Of a stretch of DNA of 7,897 nt, positions 1-6,917 are shown one piece after another; the stretch's first letter is position 1, and each line of letters begins with the position of its first letter. The translations under genes were made by a program, and so were the position numbers. Source of the stretch: Actinomycetes bacterium. Its GTDB lineage: Bacteria > Actinomycetota > Acidimicrobiia > Spongiisociales > UBA5794. A model generated the notes under the pieces. The model made no database searches. It saw only the letters and a program-made list of their open reading frames with translations, and was not told the DNA's origin. Location: positions 1 through 7,897 of the forward strand of contig JAMBLK010000075.1 of assembly GCA_023336855.1 (NCBI GenBank). Direction: 5' to 3'.

Positions 1-663
1 CTAGCGGGTGTTCATCCACTCCAGGATGAAGGGGTTGACCATCCGCTCACGCTTGATCGTCGTCTCGGGGCCATGGCCCGGTAGCACCCGCATGTCGTCC
101 GGGAGGGTCATCACCTGTGTCCGCATCGACTCCATGAGATCTTCCCAACTTCCGTAAGAGAAGTCGGTGCGGCCCACGGATCCTGCGAAAAGCTGATCAC
201 CTGAGAAGACGATGCCCTCGTTCTCTACGACGAAGATGCAATGCCCCGGAGTGTGGCCCGGTGTGTGCCTCACCTCGAATTCGAGTCCTGCGATTTCGAT
301 ACGCTGACCGTGCGCCAGATCCGTGAATCGTTCCGGTGGTGCGAAGTCCTCGGCGCCGGGAGGAACGTAGCCGAACAGCGAGCGCACCTGACCTACGGGG
401 TCGGACGCTAGGAAGTCGTCGTCGGGGTGGAGATAGGCGCTCACGCCGGTGCGATCCACGACGGCTCCGGCCCCCCCGGCATGGTCAACATGTCCGTGGG
501 TGACGAGTAGCCCCACCGGAGTCAGGTCGTATTGGGCCAGCAGGCCGACGATCGCGTCGACGTCGGGAGGAGCGTCCACGATCACCGCAGGTCCGCCCCG
601 CTCCGGAGCGATGACGTAGCAGTTCGTTGCTGCCGCCCACAGCTCAGCCGATGTCAGGATCAT
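1..663 (-). CDS. YcbL/glyoxalase II-like metallo-beta-lactamase-fold hydrolase
   Basis: A 220-residue soluble metallo-beta-lactamase-fold protein, probably a cytosolic thioester hydrolase of the glyoxalase II superfamily. The metal site is complete: THGHVDH gives H56, H58, D60 and H61, TPGHTPGH gives H137, SGDQLF gives D156, and LPGHGP gives H197. The GRTDF segment (164-168) and the C-terminal GHGPETT...ER..NPF pattern match my memory of E. coli YcbL, a short type that lacks the C-terminal glutathione-binding helical domain of classical glyoxalase II. The true substrate is therefore uncertain; S-lactoylglutathione or another thiol ester is only a family-level guess. The ATG at 663 overlaps the rsh stop (ATGA) and has GGAGG six bases upstream, which fixes the start. 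The TAG stop is the first three bases of the window, so the gene is complete. A similar gene lies shortly downstream of relA in mycobacteria. Confidence 0.93.
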   Translation of the reverse strand: MILTSAELWAAATNCYVIAPERGGPAVIVDAPPDVDAIVGLLAQYDLTPVGLLVTHGHVDHAGGAGAVVDRTGVSAYLHPDDDFLASDPVGQVRSLFGYVPPGAEDFAPPERFTDLAHGQRIEIAGLEFEVRHTPGHTPGHCIFVVENEGIVFSGDQLFAGSVGRTDFSYGSWEDLMESMRTQVMTLPDDMRVLPGHGPETTIKRERMVNPFILEWMNTR

Positions 664-2858
664 CGTCCACCTCCAGGAACAAGTCGATATGCCTCGTACA
701 CGCCACCGACATCGCGCAGATCCGAGAGCACTCTCTCAAGTTGCGCCGGATCTGATAACTCCACTTCGTACCGCAGGAATGCGACCCGGTCACGTCCCGC
801 AACCGATGATGACGTGTGAATATTCGCACCGTGGTCTGAGAGTACCGATGTCACGTCACGCAGCAAGCGGGGCCGATCGAGTGCTTCGACCTGTATCCAG
901 ACGAAGAACGACTCTGTTTGGCTGGGAGCCCATGCGACCTCGATGAGACGTTCGGGTTGCTCCTCGAGTGCCCCGATGTTGGCGCAGTCGGTGCGATGCA
1001 CCGATACCCCACGCCCGACGGTGACGAAACCCATGATCGGATCGCCGGGCACGGGTGCGCAGCACCGCGCCAGGTTGACGAGCACATCGTGGAGACCCTC
1101 GACGATGACACCGCTGATCGGCCGGGTCCGGCGTCGTTCAGGCGCGACCAGTCGGTCGAGGATTTCGTCGGCTGCGTCCGGTTCATCCGGTGCGAGCCTC
1201 CGTTCGAGGCGCCCGACAACGGTCTTCGCGCTCACCCTTCCCTCGCCGACCGATCCGTAGAGATGCTCGAGGTCGTTGAAGCCGAGCTCGGCTGCGACGG
1301 CAATCAGATCCTCGTCGTGTCCCGAGAGGGCCATCGAGCGACGTCGCAGCTCCTTCGTGACGTCGTCGCGCCCGTCCGCGAGCGCCGTCTCGCGGCGCTG
1401 CTTGACGAACCATTGGCGGATCTTCGCCGCAGCTCGAGACGAGGTGACGAACTCCAGCCAGTCGCGACTGGGATGAGCGTCCTCCGACTTCGAGGTGATG
1501 ATCTCGACGATGTCACCGGATTCGAGTTCTGTCGCGAGAGGGACGAGACGACCATTGACCTTGGCGCCCACGCATCGGTGGCCGACGTCCGTGTGAATTC
1601 GGTAAGCGAAGTCGACCGGCGTTGCACCTCGCGAGAGCGTGAGCACCGCGCCCTTCGGTGTCAGTGCGAACACTTCGTCCTGGTACAGGTCCAGTTTCAG
1701 GGCTTCGAAGAACTCGCCGGCGTCTGCGGTGGCGTTCTGGAGGAAGTTGATATCGGCGACGAGAGGCAACTCGGATCCGTCATCACCCTCCTTGTAACGC
1801 CAATGGGCAGCGATGCCGGCCTCAGCGCTTTCGTGCATCTCCATCGTGCGGATCTGCACCTCGAGCGGCTTGCCTTCCGGCCCGACGACGGTGGTGTGCA
1901 GCGACTGGTAGAGGTTGAACTTCGGCATCGCGATGTAGTCCTTGAAGCGCCCCTGGATCGGGGCCCACATGGAGTGCACCAGGCCAAGGGCCGCGTAGCA
2001 ATCGCGGATCTCCGGGACGATGATGCGAATGCCGATCAGGTCGTGGATCTCTTCGAACTCCAGGCCGGAGTCGATCATCTTCCGATAGATCGAGTAGACG
2101 AGCTTCGGTCGGCCGGTAATCGTTGCGTCGATCTGAACCTCTTTGAGGGCGCCCGCCACTTCCTCCATGACCTTCTCGAGGTAGGTCTCTCTCTCGGGGG
2201 CTCGTTGCCGTATCAGCTCTACGAGGTGCTCACGTCTCGCTGGGTAGAGAGCTGCAAAGCTCCGTTCTTCGAGCTCGTGCTTGAGCTCCTGCACGCCGAG
2301 TCGGTGGGCGAGCGGTGCGTAAATATCGAGTGTTTCCGACGCGACCCGGAACCGTTTTTCTTCCGGTAGTGGATCGATCGTTCTCATGTTGTGCGTCCGG
2401 TCGGCGAGCTTGATCAGCAGTACGCGGATGTCTTTGGCGAGGGCCACGGCCATCTTCCGGATCGTGGCAGCCTGCTGTTCTTCTCTGCTCGAGAACTTGA
2501 TACGGTCCAGTTTCGTGACGCCGTCGACGAGGAGCGCCACCTCCGACCCGAAGTCGCGTTCGAGGTCATCAAGACTGAACTCGGTGTCTTCCACGATGTC
2601 GTGGAGAAGGGCCGCGACGATGGTGGCCGTATCCAACCCGTAGGTCGCCAGGATCTGGGCAACCGCGAGCGGGTGCACGATGTAGGGATCGCCGGTCTGC
2701 CGGAACTGCCCCGCATGCGCCTTCGCTGCGACTTCGTAGGCGCTTCTGATCGCGTCGACATCTGTACCCGGATGATGCTCGACGGCGATCGTGATCAGAT
2801 CGTCGAGCATCTCCTCGGGAGACTTCACCGTCTCTGGGAGTGCGATGGCCTCTGCCAT
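660..2858 (-). CDS. rsh: Bifunctional (p)ppGpp synthetase/hydrolase, RelA/SpoT homolog
   Basis: A full-length 732-residue Rsh that makes and degrades the alarmone (p)ppGpp in the stringent response. Hydrolase domain: R53, H62, H86-D87, E90-D91, D153 and N157 have the same spacing as the catalytic residues I recall for Streptococcus Rel, so hydrolysis should be active. Synthetase domain: IHDLIGIR with D273, the RFKD motif at 304-307 (the RXKD signature of bifunctional enzymes, not the EXDD of monofunctional RelA), YQSLHTT and E333. Then come a TGS domain (about 394-455), a helical region, the zinc-finger/CC region with C599-C600, H621 and C625, and a C-terminal ACT domain (about 652-727) that sense ribosome and tRNA state. 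The ATG at 2858 is nine bases after the secF stop and has no clear Shine-Dalgarno. ATG at 2810 (M17) is a less likely start because GAGG lies only two bases from it. The symbol relA is used for the same gene in many actinobacteria. Confidence 0.97.
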   Translation of the reverse strand: MAEAIALPETVKSPEEMLDDLITIAVEHHPGTDVDAIRSAYEVAAKAHAGQFRQTGDPYIVHPLAVAQILATYGLDTATIVAALLHDIVEDTEFSLDDLERDFGSEVALLVDGVTKLDRIKFSSREEQQAATIRKMAVALAKDIRVLLIKLADRTHNMRTIDPLPEEKRFRVASETLDIYAPLAHRLGVQELKHELEERSFAALYPARREHLVELIRQRAPERETYLEKVMEEVAGALKEVQIDATITGRPKLVYSIYRKMIDSGLEFEEIHDLIGIRIIVPEIRDCYAALGLVHSMWAPIQGRFKDYIAMPKFNLYQSLHTTVVGPEGKPLEVQIRTMEMHESAEAGIAAHWRYKEGDDGSELPLVADINFLQNATADAGEFFEALKLDLYQDEVFALTPKGAVLTLSRGATPVDFAYRIHTDVGHRCVGAKVNGRLVPLATELESGDIVEIITSKSEDAHPSRDWLEFVTSSRAAAKIRQWFVKQRRETALADGRDDVTKELRRRSMALSGHDEDLIAVAAELGFNDLEHLYGSVGEGRVSAKTVVGRLERRLAPDEPDAADEILDRLVAPERRRTRPISGVIVEGLHDVLVNLARCCAPVPGDPIMGFVTVGRGVSVHRTDCANIGALEEQPERLIEVAWAPSQTESFFVWIQVEALDRPRLLRDVTSVLSDHGANIHTSSSVAGRDRVAFLRYEVELSDPAQLERVLSDLRDVGGVYEAYRLVPGGGR
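670..674 (-). promoter_or_regulatory. Shine-Dalgarno site of the MBL-fold hydrolase gene
   Basis: The minus strand reads GGAGG, six bases before the ATG at 663, inside the last codons of rsh. It supports the start that overlaps the rsh stop codon and gives the gene its own ribosome entry site besides any coupling to rsh. Confidence 0.75.
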
Positions 2859-2867
2859 CCAGTGAGT

Positions 2868-3944
2868 CTACCGACGCTTCTTCCGCTTCCGCGGTGCGCG
2901 CGCGGTCGCTCCGGCCGTCCCGGTTGGGGCCGCCGGCGCCGCGGGCACTACGGCGGCGGCGGCTTCCGGCGCAGCCACGATCGGGGCGTTCCCATCGCCT
3001 CCCCGTCTGCGCATGGCGCGCTTGCGGGCGAGCACCCAGTCCTCTTCGCGTTCCTTCCAGGTCGCCAGAAGTGGAGCGGCCACGAAGATCGATGAATAGG
3101 TACCGATCGCGATTCCGATGAACAGCGCCAGAGCGAACTCGCGAAGCGTGTGGGCCCCGAAAGCGAAGGATCCGACGAAGAGCAACGATCCGACCGGGAG
3201 CAGGGATGTCAGCGATGTATTGATCGAACGCATCAACACCTGGTTCATCGAGGTGTTGACGATCTCCGTATACGTGTATCGATCGTGCATGAGTTCGACG
3301 TTCTCGTCGACCTTGTCGAATACCACCACGGTGTCGTACAGCGAGTATCCAAGGATCGTCAGCAGGGCGATGACCGTTGCCGGTGTGACGATGAACCCGG
3401 CCGCGGCGAAGAAACCGGCCGTGATGATCAAGTCGTGGAAAAGCGCGGTGAGCGCAGCCGCCGCCATCTTCCACTCGAAGCGCCATGTGATGAACAGCGC
3501 GACGATGAACAGGAACACGACGAGCGCCTCGATGGCGGCCCGAGTCACCTCGGCGCCGAACGTCGGTCCGACCGCGTCGATCGTCACCGAATTCACTTCG
3601 ACTCCGGCAACGTCCGCCGCCGTCTGGATCAATTCGTCTTGGGACGCAGCGTCAAGAGCCTCGGTCTGGATCAGGATGAATCCCTCTCCTGTGAGCTGCA
3701 CCCGCGCCCCCGCCTGGCCGATGTCTGCAAGTGACGAGCGTATGACCGTGATGTCCGCGTCGGCTTCGTTCTCAACCGTGACGATGACACCGCCGGTGAA
3801 GTCGATGCTGAGATTGAGCGGTCGCACAAGGAGCATCACGAGCGACAACACGACGAGGGCGGCGGAAACGATCAGCGTCTTTCTTGCGTTGCCGACGAAA
3901 TCGAAATGGGTCTCTCCCCGATACATTCTGGTGAGGACACTCAT
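2868..3944 (-). CDS. secF: Protein translocase subunit SecF
   Basis: A 358-residue inner-membrane partner of SecD in the proton-driven accessory complex of SecYEG. It has six expected membrane segments: about 23-40, then after a short extracytoplasmic P4-like domain (about 45-135) roughly 137-155, 160-182, 187-209, 244-262 and 269-290. Family motifs: IDFTGG (47-52), ILGYSLYDTVVVFD with D204, and MRSINTSLTSLLP with R239; these match the conserved Asp and Arg of the SecF proton path. The tail from about residue 313 is Ala/Pro-rich and ends in a strongly basic stretch (RAPRKRKKRR). The ATG at 3944 overlaps the secD stop (ATGA) and has GGAGG seven bases upstream. The TAG stop lies nine bases before rsh. 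Separate secD and secF genes, not a fused secDF, fit Actinobacteria and many proteobacteria. Confidence 0.97.
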   Translation of the reverse strand: MSVLTRMYRGETHFDFVGNARKTLIVSAALVVLSLVMLLVRPLNLSIDFTGGVIVTVENEADADITVIRSSLADIGQAGARVQLTGEGFILIQTEALDAASQDELIQTAADVAGVEVNSVTIDAVGPTFGAEVTRAAIEALVVFLFIVALFITWRFEWKMAAAALTALFHDLIITAGFFAAAGFIVTPATVIALLTILGYSLYDTVVVFDKVDENVELMHDRYTYTEIVNTSMNQVLMRSINTSLTSLLPVGSLLFVGSFAFGAHTLREFALALFIGIAIGTYSSIFVAAPLLATWKEREEDWVLARKRAMRRRGGDGNAPIVAAPEAAAAVVPAAPAAPTGTAGATARAPRKRKKRR

Positions 3945-5425
3945 GAGGTCACCTCCACTGCCTCGACAGGTGTCGAGGTTTCGCTCTTCTTCCCCATCGC
4001 ACCTCGAATGGAGAACCAGCCCCCTTCACCGAGCGCTGAGTGGCCGACCAACCATGTGCCGGGTCGTGTGTAGTAGTAGGACACGAACACATCAATGACC
4101 GTGGCGATGCCAAGAGTGAGAGCAAATCCCTTCACGGGCCCAACTGCGAGGAGCCACAGGAGGATGGCGGCCATGAAGGTGACGGTGTCCCCCTTCAAGA
4201 TGGTGCTGAATGCGCCCGGATAGGCGTGATCGATCGACGGACGGAGAGGCCGGCCGGTGTGGGACTCTTCCTTCACGCGTTCGAAGTACACGATGTACGA
4301 GTCGAGTGTTATCCCGATCGACACGACGATGCCGGTCACACCTGCCAGCGTGAGTGTCGTCCCCTGGAACTCCCCGAGGAGGATCAGTGCGCCGACGAGG
4401 AAGGAGCCGAACACGGTGAGTCCAAGCATCGCTATCACACCGAGAATTCGGTAGTAGATGACCATGTAGACCATGACAAGGGCGAGGCCGATGAGCCCGG
4501 CGATGAGACCTGCCTTGAGCGAGTCGGCGCCAAGGGACGCAGAGACAGACTCAACCCGTTCACGCTCGAACGTGGTCGGCAACGCGCCGTAATTGAGAAT
4601 GGCGGCGAGATCCTCGGCTTCTGCCTGAGGGCTGTCCGACGATCCGATGGTGATAACCACCTGGTTCGGATCGAGACCCTCGTCGGGACTAACGCCTGCT
4701 GCAACCTCGGGTGCCGATCCGACAACGCCGTCAACGACGATCGCGAGGCGCCGCTGCGGCGCTCCCACCGGATACGTTGCAAGCTCGCCGGTCGCAAGCC
4801 TGAATTTTTCTCCGCCTTCGTTGGTGAACTCGGGGACAACGACCCACCCGCCGGCGCCGCCGAGGCCGCCTGTGCCGCTGAATTGAGCTCGTCCACCCTT
4901 CATGTCCGAACCGGTCAGGAACGCAGGACCGACGATATAGACGAAGAGGCCGTCGTCGCTCGGGAGATACGCGATGGCGCCGTGGACGTCGTCGGGATCG
5001 GAAAGGCCGGTGACTGGATCGAGATTGTCGGGGTGCTCCGCTTCCGGGTCGGTCAAGGCCGGGCTCTGTTGAACCAGGTCGAATACTGGTCGGAATGACA
5101 TCTCGCCGGTCGTGCCAACGGCCTCAAGGGCGCGTTCGCGGTCGTCAACGCCGGGAAGCTGGACGACGATCGAGCGGTCGCCCTGAACCGAGATCTCGGG
5201 CTCCTGAACGGATCCGAGTTCTTCGATCCTGCGGCGCATGATCTCGACCGCGGTATCGAGCGTCGCCGGATCGGTCCCTTCCGGACCCACGAGCACCACG
5301 GCGAACCCGCCTTGCAGGTCGAGACCGAGTTTCGGGGCCCACCCTGCGAGCAACATGGCTCCGAGCGACCCCCACGCGATGGCGAGCGTGATCAGGAGCG
5401 TGAGAAGCGCCTTCTTTTTGGTCAC
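3941..5425 (-). CDS. secD: Protein translocase subunit SecD
   Basis: A 494-residue SecD, the large-ectodomain subunit of the SecDF complex that uses proton flow to complete protein export. TM1 is at about 7-27, followed at once by the LGLDLQGG motif (33-40). A large P1 ectodomain (about 41-300) contains the TGSDMKGGRAQF segment and a Gly-rich loop (184-193). Five more membrane segments follow (about 303-325, 327-351, 356-380, 411-430, 433-456). The TM4 motif has D375 in LDSYIVYFER, an Asp-Ser-Tyr form where the classical motif is Asp-Ala-Asn; I recall Asp-Ser-Phe-like forms in actinobacterial SecD. The protein is shorter than the E. coli and M. tuberculosis versions (about 615 and 573 residues from memory). 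The start is GTG at 5425, overlapping the yajC stop (GTGA); only a weak GGGG lies ten bases upstream, so coupling to yajC is likely. Confidence 0.97.
   Translation of the reverse strand: MTKKKALLTLLITLAIAWGSLGAMLLAGWAPKLGLDLQGGFAVVLVGPEGTDPATLDTAVEIMRRRIEELGSVQEPEISVQGDRSIVVQLPGVDDRERALEAVGTTGEMSFRPVFDLVQQSPALTDPEAEHPDNLDPVTGLSDPDDVHGAIAYLPSDDGLFVYIVGPAFLTGSDMKGGRAQFSGTGGLGGAGGWVVVPEFTNEGGEKFRLATGELATYPVGAPQRRLAIVVDGVVGSAPEVAAGVSPDEGLDPNQVVITIGSSDSPQAEAEDLAAILNYGALPTTFERERVESVSASLGADSLKAGLIAGLIGLALVMVYMVIYYRILGVIAMLGLTVFGSFLVGALILLGEFQGTTLTLAGVTGIVVSIGITLDSYIVYFERVKEESHTGRPLRPSIDHAYPGAFSTILKGDTVTFMAAILLWLLAVGPVKGFALTLGIATVIDVFVSYYYTRPGTWLVGHSALGEGGWFSIRGAMGKKSETSTPVEAVEVTS
3945..3955 (-). promoter_or_regulatory. 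Small inverted repeat overlapping the secF Shine-Dalgarno
   Basis: These 11 bases form a perfect inverted repeat (GAGGT, one central base, ACCTC) directly before the secF ATG and inside the last secD codons. In the mRNA, GAGG and CCUC could pair with a three-base loop and hide part of the ribosome-binding site until ribosomes finishing secD pass. The stem is only four G-C-rich pairs, so a regulatory role is inference and may be chance. Confidence 0.3.
3952..3956 (-). promoter_or_regulatory. Shine-Dalgarno site of secF
   Basis: The minus strand reads GGAGG, seven bases before the secF ATG at 3944, inside the end of secD. It fixes the secF start at the ATGA overlap. Confidence 0.75.
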
Positions 5426-5745
5426 TCCGAATCGTCCCCGATGCGTTCGGCGACGGCCCGCCTGGAGATGCGCATCGTCGAGCCTCCGCCGATGTCGATC
5501 GTGAAGCTCTCATCGTCTTCGGATCGGATTGTGCCGTAGATTCCGCCGATAGTTCTGATCTCGTCGCCGACGGCGATCGAGTCGCGAAGCTCTTTCGCTT
5601 TCTTGGCTCGCCGGCGCTGCGGCATGACGAGGAGGAGGTAGAAGAGACCGCCGAGGATCGCTATCGGCAGCAAGAATCCCACGAGGCTGCCACCGCTCTC
5701 GGTCTGAGCGAAGATGACAGACGAAATGCTCGACAGAAACAGCAT
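5422..5745 (-). CDS. yajC: Preprotein translocase accessory subunit YajC
   Basis: A 107-residue single-span membrane protein that copurifies with SecD-SecF in other bacteria; its own job is not well defined. A short hydrophobic N-terminus (1-13) is followed by a polar stretch and a strong membrane segment at 22-41 ending in MPQRRRAKK, the hallmark YajC boundary with its basic cytosolic flank. The small cytosolic domain has the typical GDEIRTIGGIYGTI motif (60-73) and an acidic C-terminus. I chose ATG 5745 because GGAGG sits five bases before it. An in-frame ATG at 5757 would add only Met-Glu-Asp-Ser, and its codons overlap that Shine-Dalgarno site. The stop overlaps the secD GTG. It is the first gene after the only real gap in the window and may have its own promoter. 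Confidence 0.93.
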   Translation of the reverse strand: MLFLSSISSVIFAQTESGGSLVGFLLPIAILGGLFYLLLVMPQRRRAKKAKELRDSIAVGDEIRTIGGIYGTIRSEDDESFTIDIGGGSTMRISRRAVAERIGDDSE

Positions 5746-5813
5746 TGAATCCTCCATTCGATGCCCGACAGGAGTTGCCGGGGAAGCGCCGGAATTCTAG
5801 CCGTCGACCGGAC
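5746..5813 (-). other. tgt-yajC intergenic gap, possible weak internal promoter
   Basis: These 68 bases are the only non-coding stretch longer than ten bases. On the minus strand there is a TAGAAT hexamer (5794-5799) that could act as a -10 box, but no convincing TTGACA-like box lies about 17 bases upstream. A CCGG...CCGG pairing is possible at about 5778-5793, but with four pairs and no T-run it is not a terminator. Transcription from queA-tgt probably reads through; a separate yajC-secDF promoter here is possible but weakly supported. Confidence 0.25.
5751..5755 (-). promoter_or_regulatory. Shine-Dalgarno site deciding the yajC start
   Basis: The minus strand reads GGAGG with five bases before ATG 5745. 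Because an upstream in-frame ATG (5757) overlaps this motif and has no good Shine-Dalgarno of its own, the downstream ATG is the better start. Confidence 0.7.
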
Positions 5814-6917
5814 CTACTCCCTCACTCGGGCGGCCACGACATCCCGTCGGAAGTCCTTGAAGTGGCCGTCATCGATGGCCGCTCTCGCTCCTTGGAGAAG
5901 GTCGAACGTGTAGGTGAGGTTGTGAAGGGTAAGGAGCCGGTGTGCCAGAGGTTCGCTCGTCGTGTAGAGATGCCGCAAATAGCCCCGACTGTGGCGCCGA
6001 CAAGTGAGACATGAGCACACCTCATCCAGCGGCGTGTCGTCCTTCACCCACTCGGCGCGTTTGATCGAGATGTCGCCGGTTCGAGTGAGCGCCTTGCCGT
6101 GGCGAGCGAGCCGCGTTGGGATAACACAGTCGAAGAGGTCGACGCCTCGAGCAATCGCGGCCAACATCCCTTCGGTGTCGCCGAGGCCCATGACGTAGCG
6201 GACACGGTCGGGTGGGAGTTGGGGAATTGCCGCATCGAGGGCGTGATTTCTCTCACCCGGGGTCTCTCCTACGGCCAGACCTCCGATTCCGAAACCGGCG
6301 AAACCGAGCGCCGCTATGTCCTTCGCCGCCTGTTCGCGAAGATCCGGCTCGGCGCCCCCCTGCACGATCCCGAATAAGGCACGGTCGCCGCGTTGTTTCG
6401 CTTCGAGGGCACGCTCGGCCCACCGGAGGGTCCTAGCCATCGCTTCTTCGGCCGCCTTTCTCGGCGACGGGAGAGGAACCGGGACATCGAGCACCATCGC
6501 AATATCGGACCCGAGTGTTTCTTGCACGGCAACAGCACGCTCCGGTGTCAACTCCACGCGAGCACCGTCGTAGGTGCTCCGGAAGATGAGCCCTTCCTCG
6601 CTGATCTTCGGATTGAGCGAAAGCACCTGATACCCACCGCTGTCGGTGAGGATCGGTCCATCCCACGCCATGAATCCGTGAAGTTCGCCGAGTTGCGACA
6701 CGACGGCCTCACCCGGACGCAGCATCAGGTGATACGTGTTGGCCAACACGATCTGCGCACCCACGGTCCGGAGATCTTCGACATCCATCGTCTTGACCGT
6801 GGCCCGCGTCCCGACCGGCATGAAGTTCGGTGTCTGGACGTCACCATGTGGTGTCTTCATGACACCGGTTCTCGCCACATCATCGGAGTTGCCCGATTCC
6901 CATGTCACAGCGCTCAT
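5814..6917 (-). CDS. tgt: tRNA-guanine transglycosylase (queuosine pathway)
   Basis: A 367-residue bacterial Tgt. It exchanges guanine 34 of tRNAs with GUN anticodons (Asp, Asn, His, Tyr) for preQ1, in the cytosol. Visible motifs: TDSGGYQVLSL with D92 (general base), VQGG with Q186, IGGLAVGE at 211-218, and FDCVIPTR with D263 (the covalent nucleophile). The zinc site is C301, C303, C306 and H332, in CSCLTC and the TLHNL segment. Numbering runs 17 behind Zymomonas Tgt from Q186 onward, so the fold is intact. Odd point: the usual Asp-Glu-Cys of the base-binding pocket reads Asp-Val-Pro here (144-146). The start is ATG 6917, which overlaps the queA stop (ATGA) with GAGG seven bases upstream; the reading frame stays open into queA but those 28 extra residues do not look like Tgt. 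Tgt feeds QueA, so the two genes form one functional pair. Confidence 0.96.
   Translation of the reverse strand: MSAVTWESGNSDDVARTGVMKTPHGDVQTPNFMPVGTRATVKTMDVEDLRTVGAQIVLANTYHLMLRPGEAVVSQLGELHGFMAWDGPILTDSGGYQVLSLNPKISEEGLIFRSTYDGARVELTPERAVAVQETLGSDIAMVLDVPVPLPSPRKAAEEAMARTLRWAERALEAKQRGDRALFGIVQGGAEPDLREQAAKDIAALGFAGFGIGGLAVGETPGERNHALDAAIPQLPPDRVRYVMGLGDTEGMLAAIARGVDLFDCVIPTRLARHGKALTRTGDISIKRAEWVKDDTPLDEVCSCLTCRRHSRGYLRHLYTTSEPLAHRLLTLHNLTYTFDLLQGARAAIDDGHFKDFRRDVVAARVRE

Noticed and set aside
918..2369. Long plus-strand open frame of 483 codons antisense to rsh
   Set aside because: It lies wholly opposite a gene with complete Rsh domains and catalytic residues. Its translation has no recognisable motif, and long antisense frames are expected in GC-rich coding DNA.
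2569..3486. Minus-strand open frame of 305 codons spanning the secF-rsh junction
   Set aside because: It is out of frame with both real genes and Arg/Gly-rich, as expected for a frame-shifted reading of GC-rich DNA.
3118..4098. Plus-strand open frame of 326 codons antisense to secF and the secD end
   Set aside because: Ser/Thr-rich low-information translation opposite a clear SecF; treated as a shadow.
4040..5098. Plus-strand open frame of 352 codons antisense to secD
   Set aside because: Composition is typical of a mirrored membrane-protein gene (charged, His/Asp/Glu-rich), with no family motif; secD on the other strand is certain.
5778..5793. Possible terminator hairpin between tgt and yajC
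   Set aside because: Only a four-pair CCGG stem with no following T-run, so it does not qualify.
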